Below are positions 30,747 through 36,454 of a stretch of DNA of 41,260 nucleotides, in pieces. Position 1 is the stretch's first letter, and each line of letters begins with the position of its first letter. The notes below the pieces were generated by a model, which was given only the letters and a program-made list of their open reading frames with translations, had not been told where the DNA came from and made no database searches. The position numbers were made by a program, and so were the translations under genes. The DNA is from Calidithermus chliarophilus DSM 9957 (GTDB lineage Bacteria > Deinococcota > Deinococci > Deinococcales > Thermaceae), in the NCBI RefSeq assembly GCF_000430045.1, contig NZ_KE387028.1, forward strand, positions 89,781 through 131,040. The letters run 5' to 3'.

Positions 30747-30779
30747 GGCGTCCGGCGCGCGTTGGCAAGGCAAGGCAAG

Positions 30780-30797
30780 GCCGCCCCGGAGGGCGGC
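30780..30797. terminator. bidirectional terminator-like hairpin
   Basis: GCCGCCC-CGGA-GGGCGGC between the convergent NurA-like and DUF6876-like genes; no T-tract. Confidence 0.5.
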
Positions 30798-30827
30798 GGT
30801 CGCACGGTGTGCCTGGGGCTGCGTGGG

Positions 30828-31205
30828 TCAATACTCGCCGGGCAGCATCACCACGTAGCGGGCGTGGCCCTCGTCCCACGCGGCGTACAGCGTGCACTCC
30901 TCCAGCGGGAAGTCGGTGTAGGGCACGTGCTGGAAGTAGTAGACTTTGCCGTCGCCGTCGTCGAGGGTCAACTTGGCCCCGCAGCCGTCGCGCTCCACGC
31001 GCACCCGCACGAAGGGGTCCCACTTCCGCAGCGGCAGGGTCGAGGCGATGACATCCATCAGCCAGAAGGCCCCAGCCCGCTCGGCGAGGAAACGGGCGCC
31101 GTCGGTCAGCAGCAGGCTGCCCCCGCACCAGTGCGCGTGGTAGCGCTCGGTACCCGTGAAGGCGTGCAGTTGGGCCTGGAGTTCGTGTGCGGTGAGTGTC
31201 GCCAT
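30828..31205 (-). CDS. DUF6876-like protein (125 aa)
   Basis: The sequence LLLTDGARFLAERAGAFWLM, then DVIAS, WDPFVRVRV, KLTLDDGDGKVYYFQHVPYT and DFPLEECTLY resembles a domain of unknown function (DUF6876) found on plasmids and phages. It is small, soluble and complete, starting at ATG 31205 directly behind a class A promoter. Function unknown. Confidence 0.68.
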   Translation of the reverse strand: MATLTAHELQAQLHAFTGTERYHAHWCGGSLLLTDGARFLAERAGAFWLMDVIASTLPLRKWDPFVRVRVERDGCGAKLTLDDGDGKVYYFQHVPYTDFPLEECTLYAAWDEGHARYVVMLPGEY

Positions 31206-31210
31206 AATTT

Positions 31211-31232
31211 CCTCCTATCAAAAAAGATGATA
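31211..31232 (-). promoter_or_regulatory. promoter with 5'-terminal Shine-Dalgarno (class A)
   Basis: TATCAT (31232-31227), six bases, TGATAGGAGG (31220-31211), ATG at 31205. Confidence 0.75.
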
Positions 31233-31306
31233 TCACTTATCACGAGGAGCGGCAACGCACCGGTACCCTCCTGGGGCCGCTGCCGGCGGCGTACACCGGC
31301 GGGCGC

Positions 31307-32089
31307 TCAGCCGCCGGGAGGGGGGAGGGATCCCTGGGCGGCTCGAAGGTCCCGGCCCCCCACCTCCAGCACGTAGCCCTGCGTCAGCCGGCTGGCGATG
31401 GCTGCGGCGGCCTCGGCCTCGCCCCCCGCGAGCCGCCGGGCGAGCTGCAGCGGGGGGTAGTTGCTGGTGACGAGGAGGGTCTTGCCCTCGCTGGAGAAGT
31501 GCTCGAGCAGGGCGTAGAGCGTCTGGTAGGCGAAGTCGGTGGGCTTGATCTTGCCGGCGTCGTCGAGCACGACCACCTCGACTGAGCGGTAGTCAGGCGC
31601 CTCGCCCTGGCCCCGGATGCTGCGGTAGAGCGCTTCGAGGTACTCGGCCTCGCCCAAAAACAGCGCCTTGTGCCCCTGCTCCGCCAGGCGGCGGGCGGCC
31701 GCCACCGCCAGGTGGGTCTTGCCGCGCCCGGGCAGGCCGTAGAGGTAGAGGAACTCCCCCGGCCGGAGGCCCTGGGCTGCCGCCAGGGCCTCGGCGTTGG
31801 CCGGCTCGCGCACGTAGCCCTCGAGGGTGAAGCCCCGGTAGCGGCGGGGCACGCTGGCCAGGAATTGCTCGAGGCAGACCCGCCCGCGCCACAGCCGCCG
31901 CAGGCCCCGGTAGTAGCCCTCCTCCTCACGCAGCAGGCAGTCGCAGTCGTGGGAGATGTCCTCGGCGAAGCGGTAGGCGCTCTCGAGGGCCGTCGCCCCG
32001 CACAGCGGGCAGGGGGGTAGCTTCGGGTCGGGCCGGGGGGCGCTGCGCCGGGCAGGCAGCAGGCCAGGGGTGCAGGAGAGCTCAAACAT
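31307..32089 (-). CDS. DnaC/IstB-like helicase loader ATPase
   Basis: A 260-residue AAA+ protein with Walker A GLPGRGKT (118-125), Walker B VVVLDDAGK and the sensor LLVTSNYPP typical of DnaC/IstB ATPases. The N-terminal region has CPLC (27-30) and CDC (49-51), a possible zinc-binding unit. The pairing with an HTH replication protein immediately upstream (8-bp overlap) is the phage/plasmid layout of an initiator plus helicase loader, which argues for replication rather than an IS element; no transposase is nearby. Confidence 0.86.
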   Translation of the reverse strand: MFELSCTPGLLPARRSAPRPDPKLPPCPLCGATALESAYRFAEDISHDCDCLLREEEGYYRGLRRLWRGRVCLEQFLASVPRRYRGFTLEGYVREPANAEALAAAQGLRPGEFLYLYGLPGRGKTHLAVAAARRLAEQGHKALFLGEAEYLEALYRSIRGQGEAPDYRSVEVVVLDDAGKIKPTDFAYQTLYALLEHFSSEGKTLLVTSNYPPLQLARRLAGGEAEAAAAIASRLTQGYVLEVGGRDLRAAQGSLPPPGG

Positions 32090-33299
32090 CAGCCACCTCC
32101 CCCGGCAGAGGACTGCCGCCGGGCCCGGCGGCGTCCCGAAGGGGATCGCCCCCCGGGGCCCTCCTCCGGGCCCCGTACTCGCGCTCGAGCTCGTCCAGGC
32201 CGTAGCTCGAGGTCAGCGGGCCGTACTCGGCCTCCAGCCGCTCCCAGGCCCCGGGGGCGGGCGGGCGGCCTTGTGGTGCACGGGCGTCAGCCCGTACCGA
32301 AGGGGATCGTCCCCTGGGCGGGTTCCCCCACCGGGCGGCCTCGGGCTCTGTGGGCGCGGGGCGGTCCTCGACGACGGCCCGGTAGTAGCCCCACGCCCCC
32401 TTGGGCGTGCCCTGCATGACGGCGAGTTCGAGGGCCCGCGCCACCCGGGCCTCGCCGTAGGCCCGCACGTCCTCGGCCAGGAGGGGCAGCCAGGTAGCCC
32501 AGGTCACCGGGCCCCGCTCCCCGGTCTTGTTCAGCAGCCGGTACGAGCCCTTGAGGGCCTGCGGGGCCTGGCGCGCGAGGTAGAACCAGGCGTTGCGCGT
32601 CCGCTCCTCGCCTACCGCCACCCGGGCGAAGTTTTTCTGCCAGCCCGCCAGCCCCAGCGCCTGGGCCAGCTCGCCCACCGCGTCGTGCCGCTTGGTCGGG
32701 CGCCCGCCGCGGGCCGCCGGGGAAGATCCTTCCGTCCGGTGCGCGGGCGCAGCCCGTCCTGAGAGGGGGGTGTCTTCCTGGCGGAGCATGCCTCGAGCGG
32801 GGGAAGCCGGGGCGGCCCCTTCGGCGGGCGGGGCCGGCGGAGGAATTGCCGGCAATTCCTTGCTCGAGGCAAGAATCTTCGATTCTTGCTCGTTAAATTC
32901 TGTCTTTTGTTTAATTCCTTCTTTTTTAAGCTCCGGCTTAGCCGGATACGGCTGGGCCGTATCCGGGTTTTCAGGACGCGGTGAAGGGGGGGAAGGGGGC
33001 GGGTCCTGGCTCTCGTCGTGGACCAGGTACTCCCAGCCGGTGAAGCGGCCGCGCGCGTCCTTGAGCTGGCGGCGCTCCAGGTAGCCGTTGCGCGCCAGCT
33101 CCTCGAGGATGCGGTAGGTGCGGTCGCGGCCGCTGAGGGGGCGGCGGGTGAGGTCGGCCACCCGCACCTGCCAGTCGGCGGGCTTGCTGACCAAGTAGGC
33201 CAGCATCCCCAGCGCTTCCCACGACAGCCGCGCGTCGTTGAGGGTGGCGTTGGGCAGCACCGTGAAGTCCCGCTTGGGGCCGCGGCGGATGACGCTCAT
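32082..33299 (-). CDS. HTH replication protein (phage O/DnaD-like role)
   Basis: A 405-residue protein. Residues 1-100 (FTVLPNATLNDARLSWEALG, then MLAYLVSKPADWQVRVADLT and YRILEELARNGYLERRQL) are a winged-helix domain of the kind in phage and plasmid replication proteins. A long, low-complexity linker (about 115-205) is partly AT-rich and holds palindromes and a palindromic-element copy. A helical domain (ELAQALGLAGWQKNFARVAV, then WFYLARQAPQALKGSYRLLN) follows, and the C-terminal part holds two more element copies. It likely binds DNA and recruits the DnaC-like loader encoded after it. ATGA overlap with a short leader ORF upstream. Confidence 0.8.
   Translation of the reverse strand: MSVIRRGPKRDFTVLPNATLNDARLSWEALGMLAYLVSKPADWQVRVADLTRRPLSGRDRTYRILEELARNGYLERRQLKDARGRFTGWEYLVHDESQDPPPSPPSPRPENPDTAQPYPAKPELKKEGIKQKTEFNEQESKILASSKELPAIPPPAPPAEGAAPASPARGMLRQEDTPLSGRAAPAHRTEGSSPAARGGRPTKRHDAVGELAQALGLAGWQKNFARVAVGEERTRNAWFYLARQAPQALKGSYRLLNKTGERGPVTWATWLPLLAEDVRAYGEARVARALELAVMQGTPKGAWGYYRAVVEDRPAPTEPEAARWGNPPRGRSPSVRADARAPQGRPPAPGAWERLEAEYGPLTSSYGLDELEREYGARRRAPGGDPLRDAAGPGGSPLPGEVADV
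32115..32152. repeat. palindromic repeat element, copy in HTH replication gene
   Basis: GCCGCCGGGCCCGGCGGCG stem followed by TCCCGAAGGGGATCGCCCC; in frame near the C-terminus. Confidence 0.7.
32275..32312. repeat. palindromic repeat element, copy in HTH replication gene
   Basis: GGTGCACGGGCGTCAGCCCG then TACCGAAGGGGATCGTCC; in frame, encoding GRSPSVRADARAPQG. Confidence 0.75.
32731..32770. repeat. palindromic repeat element, copy in HTH replication gene
   Basis: CGGTGCGCGGGCGCAGCCCG then TCCTGAGAGGGGGG; in frame, encoding TPLSGRAAPAHRTEG in the linker. Confidence 0.7.
32842..32966. repeat. cluster of three palindromes in an AT-rich coding linker
   Basis: GGAATTGCC/GGCAATTCC (32842-32859, perfect), CAAGAATC-TTC-GATTCTTG (32870-32888) and CCGGATACGGC-TGG-GCCGTATCCGG (32942-32966, followed by GTTTTC on the plus strand). 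They lie in the linker of the HTH replication protein. Confidence 0.6.
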
Positions 33300-33403
33300 G
33301 GCTGCACCCCCGCGGGTGCAGCGGATGCAGATGATGACGATCCCCCGACCGTGGCCACGGTCGGGGCTGCGATGGAGGCTCTATGGGCACAGGCTGTAGG
33401 CAC
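33296..33403 (-). CDS. leader ORF upstream of replication gene (35 aa)
   Basis: GTG 33403 has AAGGAG 6 bases before it, and the 35-codon frame ends in TGA overlapping the next ATG (ATGA), the coupling used elsewhere in this window. The product (MPTACAHRASIAAPTVATVG and a Ser/Ala-rich end) has no recognisable domain. Two palindromes lie inside it: GCTGCACCC/GGGTGCAGC (33301-33322) and a perfect 24-bp palindrome (33343-33366). It may be a regulatory leader peptide rather than a functional protein. Confidence 0.42.
   Translation of the reverse strand: MPTACAHRASIAAPTVATVGGSSSSASAAPAGVQP
33343..33366. repeat. perfect 24-bp palindrome
   Basis: CCCCGACCGTGG followed by its exact complement, inside the leader ORF. 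It could be a protein-binding site or a hairpin controlling translation of the replication gene. Confidence 0.6.
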
Positions 33404-33423
33404 CTTGCACTCCTTTCTCGCCT

Positions 33424-33461
33424 GTGCTACCCTGAAAACGACAACTAAGACAGGGTAGCAC
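33424..33461. promoter_or_regulatory. operator-like inverted repeat at replication operon promoter
   Basis: GTGCTACCCTG (33424-33434) and CAGGGTAGCAC (33451-33461) are perfect 11-bp arms 16 bases apart. On the minus strand a TTGACG (33473-33468) just upstream may be the -35 of the operon, so a repressor here would block it. The -10 is not clear. Confidence 0.55.
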
Positions 33462-33471
33462 CTGTGGCGTC

Positions 33472-33504
33472 AACCCCCCGGTTCTCCAAAACTTCGGGGG
33501 GGTT
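33472..33504 (+). terminator. hairpin with T-tract
   Basis: AACCCCCCG and CGGGGGGGTT arms with a 14-base loop, then GGTGTTTTT on the plus strand. No plus-strand gene ends here, so it may insulate the primase promoter. Confidence 0.45.
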
Positions 33505-33585
33505 GGTGTTTTTAGTATATTTCGCCTTCCTGAAGTTTCAAGATATGTAAATCGATGGCAGGATCTGATCCGGCCTGCCTCTCAT

Positions 33586-33621
33586 CTTTGATCAGAGTTC
33601 CCTATCAAAGACCGCTATAGT
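33586..33621 (+). promoter_or_regulatory. primase promoter, leaderless type, with inverted repeat
   Basis: TATAGT (33616-33621) ends 7 bases before ATG 33629. CTTTGAT (33586-33592) and ATCAAAG (33604-33610) form an inverted repeat just upstream, a possible operator. Confidence 0.55.
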
Positions 33622-33628
33622 GTGGGCC

Positions 33629-35155
33629 ATGATCGAGACACCCCAACCAGGACGGGCTGAGGAGGGTCGGTGGCTCGAGCTGCCCCAGAAGCTCACGCGG
33701 GAGAACCGCTGGGCGCTGTGGCGGCCGGGCGCGAAGCGCGGCGCCAAAGGGCGGCCGGTCCTCGAGCTGGTGCAGGCGGCCAACCCCGCCGTCGCCGCGA
33801 GCGTGGAGGACCCCTACAGCTGGGCCAGCTTCGAGCGGGCCTGCCAGGCGCTGGCGCAGGCCCAGGCCTCGGGCCTGGCCTACGTCAACTCGCGCTACAA
33901 CCCGGTCGTGGCCATCACCTTCTACAACGGGCTCAAGGACGGCAAGGTCGCGCCCTGGGCCATGCGCTACCTGGACATGCTCAACTGCTACGCCGAGGAG
34001 GGCGTGGTGCCGGGCTCGCTGCTGCTGCTGTACGAGGGCGGCAGCGAGCAGCCCCTGACCTGGGGCAATGTGGCCGTCCGGCGCAGCCCCTTCATCGCCC
34101 TCACCGGGCGGCACCTGCCGGGCTCGCCCAGCCGGGTGGGTACCTCGCCGACGCGGTTGCAGGCCTTCATCGACGCGAGCCGCCGTGACTTCGAGCGCAT
34201 GATCGAGCGGCGCGGCGGCGACCCCAAGAGCCACATGGCGGGGAAGGGCCTCGAGCGGCTCCTATCCAGCCTCAAAGGGGTGCGGAAGACCGGGCCCGGC
34301 CGCTGGATGGCCTACTCGCCGGTGCGCGAGGAGAGCGAGCCCTCGCTCTCGATCCGGCTGGCGAACGGGCGCATCCTGCTCTACGACTTCGGCGGGGCGT
34401 CCACCGACGAGGTGATCAAGGCGCTGGGCATCGGCTACGGCGACCTCTTCACCGACGAGACCCCCCCCGACCTGCCCCCCTCCCACCCGCGCTCGGCCAG
34501 CCTGGTGCGGCCCCTGGAGGGCGAGATGCTGCAGCGGGTGCGCCAGGCCCAGGAACGGCTGCGCGCGATGGGGCACCTGCCCAGGGCCTTCCAAAACCGG
34601 GGCTTCGGCCTGGAGGCGGCGCTGGAGGGGGGGCTGGGGGCGCTCAACGAGCAGGACGGGGTGATCGTGTACATGGACGCCGAGGGGCGACCCCTCAACG
34701 CGGTGGTGCGGCGGGGGGTGGTGAAGGAGGGGGAGAACCGCTTCTACACCCTCACCCCCGGCCACGGCAGCCCGCTGTGGATCGGACCGGGGCTCTTGCA
34801 GGCCCGGGCGGGCATCGTGGTGATGGAGGGGGCCACCAACGCGCTGCTGGTGTGGAGCCTGGTGCACCAGGAGGGTCTGGGGGTCATCGGGGTGCCCGGG
34901 GTGGAGAGCACCCCCGGCAAGGAACTCGTTGCCCGACTGCCCCTGCAGCCCGTCTACCTCTATGCCGACCCCCACGACAGGCGGGCGCAGGTGCTCGAGC
35001 GCTGGGCGGCCCCCTTCCGCGAGCAGGGCTTCCCGGTGCGGCTGCTCGAGCCCCTCGACCCCGCCGGCCGCACCGACGCCAACGAGTACGCCCACCGCCA
35101 CGGCGGCCAGGCGCTGCTGGAGCGGCTGGTGGAGCTGGGGGTGGGGAGTGACTGA
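33629..35155 (+). CDS. plasmid DNA primase with Toprim domain
   Basis: A 508-residue protein. The N-terminal part (NRWALWRPGAKRGAKGRPVL and DPYSWASFERACQAL) resembles the primase-polymerase-associated domain of plasmid and phage primases. A middle segment (GRWMAYSPVREESEPSLSIR, ILLYDFGG) recalls a zinc-ribbon primase region without the cysteines. The C-terminal Toprim fold shows VVMEGATNALLVWSLV (Glu), VIGVPGVEST and VYLYADPHD (Asp-x-x-x-Asp), then DANEYAH. Together with the loader and HTH protein on the other side of the intergenic region it forms a replication module. Start set by the leaderless promoter. Confidence 0.82.
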   Translation: MIETPQPGRAEEGRWLELPQKLTRENRWALWRPGAKRGAKGRPVLELVQAANPAVAASVEDPYSWASFERACQALAQAQASGLAYVNSRYNPVVAITFYNGLKDGKVAPWAMRYLDMLNCYAEEGVVPGSLLLLYEGGSEQPLTWGNVAVRRSPFIALTGRHLPGSPSRVGTSPTRLQAFIDASRRDFERMIERRGGDPKSHMAGKGLERLLSSLKGVRKTGPGRWMAYSPVREESEPSLSIRLANGRILLYDFGGASTDEVIKALGIGYGDLFTDETPPDLPPSHPRSASLVRPLEGEMLQRVRQAQERLRAMGHLPRAFQNRGFGLEAALEGGLGALNEQDGVIVYMDAEGRPLNAVVRRGVVKEGENRFYTLTPGHGSPLWIGPGLLQARAGIVVMEGATNALLVWSLVHQEGLGVIGVPGVESTPGKELVARLPLQPVYLYADPHDRRAQVLERWAAPFREQGFPVRLLEPLDPAGRTDANEYAHRHGGQALLERLVELGVGSD

Positions 35156-35861
35156 GCTGTACAAGCTGATCTACGGCCTGCTGGACTCGGTGCTGGTGGG
35201 CGAGTACGGTGTGCTCACCCGCACCCGCGGGATGGTGGCCCTCCTGAGCGAGGACCTGCCCGACGGCGCGGGCTGGGTGGACGGCCTGAACGACGCTGAG
35301 GTGCAGGAGCTGTGGCAACTCCTGCACCAGTGGGAGGGCCTGCGGTCCTTCATGGCGGCCCGCGACGCCTTCCTGGCGGCGGGGATCGAGCCCGAGGGCC
35401 GCAGGGTGCTGGCCTGGGGGCTGCGCCGGGAGGGCATGCTGCGGCTGGAGGCCTTCGACTGTTACTACCGCGGGGCGCGGCTGGAGCTGGGCGAGGGCGG
35501 GCAGGCGGCCAACTACGCCCTGGCGGTGATCGAGGAGATGATGCGCGCGGGGGTCTGCCCGCGCCTGTCGGCTCCGCTGCACTTCGGCTGGGAGGACGAG
35601 GCCGCGGAGATCCTGCACCGCTGTGCCCAGGAGGCCGAGGAGGCCGCGTTGCCCTTCCCCTCCGGCCAGGTCGAAGGGCTGTTAGGGCTGGGCGGAGTGC
35701 CGCGCTCGGCAGCGCGGGCACGGGGCTTCGGTTTCGCGCGGGGGGAAGGGGTGCTACTGTGGCTGGTGGTTGAGGACGCCCGCCCAGGCTTTGCGGTGGT
35801 GGCCTTCGGCGTCCAGCGACCCGGGGACTCGGTGCGCATCGAGCGGGGGGTCCAGGCATGA
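35148..35861 (+). CDS. hypothetical protein (237 aa)
   Basis: No family recognised. GTG 35148 overlaps the primase stop by 8 bp; the longer frame is shadow. The N-terminal half is helical and acidic (WVDGLNDAEVQELWQLLHQW), the middle holds EAFDCYYRGARLELGEGGQA, and the end is beta-rich (GVLLWLVVEDARPGFAVVAF). It links the primase to the DsbA-like gene by overlaps on both sides, so it belongs to the same transcript. Confidence 0.7.
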   Translation: MTELYKLIYGLLDSVLVGEYGVLTRTRGMVALLSEDLPDGAGWVDGLNDAEVQELWQLLHQWEGLRSFMAARDAFLAAGIEPEGRRVLAWGLRREGMLRLEAFDCYYRGARLELGEGGQAANYALAVIEEMMRAGVCPRLSAPLHFGWEDEAAEILHRCAQEAEEAALPFPSGQVEGLLGLGGVPRSAARARGFGFARGEGVLLWLVVEDARPGFAVVAFGVQRPGDSVRIERGVQA

Positions 35862-36454
35862 GCGCGCGCGTCCCCCTCCACAAGTGGCTGGTGCTGGGCG
35901 GCGGGCTGCTGGCGGCGGCGATGGTGTGGCTGTGGCCGCGGCCGGCGCTGCCCGAGGGCGTGGCGGTCGAGGCCCACCCCCTCAGCTTGGGGCCGGCCTC
36001 CCGGCCCGCCCTCACCGTCTTCAGCTGGTGGGGCTGTCCCCACTGCCAGCGGGCCTGGGAGCGCTACGGCGAGCGCTGGGTGGCGCGGGCGAAGGCGGGG
36101 GAGATGCGGCTGGTGTTGCGGCCGCTGGCCCGCGGCAAGGCCGAAGGCCTTGCCAGCGCCCTGTTGTACTGCGCCCCGGCTGAGGCGCGCTGGGACATGG
36201 TGGGGCGGCTGTTCGAGCTGGCTTCGCAGGGTGAGGAGCGGCTGCGGGCACAGTTCGCCCCGCTGCTACCCTGCGCCGGGGGCGAGGAGACGCTGCGCCA
36301 GATCGCGGCCGACCTCGAGGCCGCCCGCCGGTGGGCCGTCGCCTACACCCCCACCCTCTTCGAGGCGGGTCGGCGGGTGGAGCAGGGGCGCATGGAGGAG
36401 GTCATGGCCCGCTGGGCGGGTCTGCGCGAGACGAGCCGGGGGGAGGAACGCTGA
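35858..36454 (+). CDS. membrane-anchored DsbA-like thioredoxin-fold protein
   Basis: A 198-residue protein with an N-terminal membrane anchor (WLVLGGGLLAAAMVWLW) and a thioredoxin-fold start LTVFSWWGCPHCQRAWERYG with CPHC at 60-63; a cis-Pro-like YTPTLFEAG occurs late. The middle has further Cys (LLYCAPAE, LLPCAGG). It should oxidise or isomerise disulfides in exported proteins, plausibly pilus subunits, since pilus motor genes follow directly. ATGA overlap upstream; TGATG overlap with pilB downstream. Confidence 0.83.
   Translation: MSARVPLHKWLVLGGGLLAAAMVWLWPRPALPEGVAVEAHPLSLGPASRPALTVFSWWGCPHCQRAWERYGERWVARAKAGEMRLVLRPLARGKAEGLASALLYCAPAEARWDMVGRLFELASQGEERLRAQFAPLLPCAGGEETLRQIAADLEAARRWAVAYTPTLFEAGRRVEQGRMEEVMARWAGLRETSRGEER

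Noticed and set aside
31307-32089. IstB of an IS21-type insertion sequence
   Set aside because: No IstA transposase or terminal repeats nearby; overlap with an HTH replication protein points to a helicase loader.
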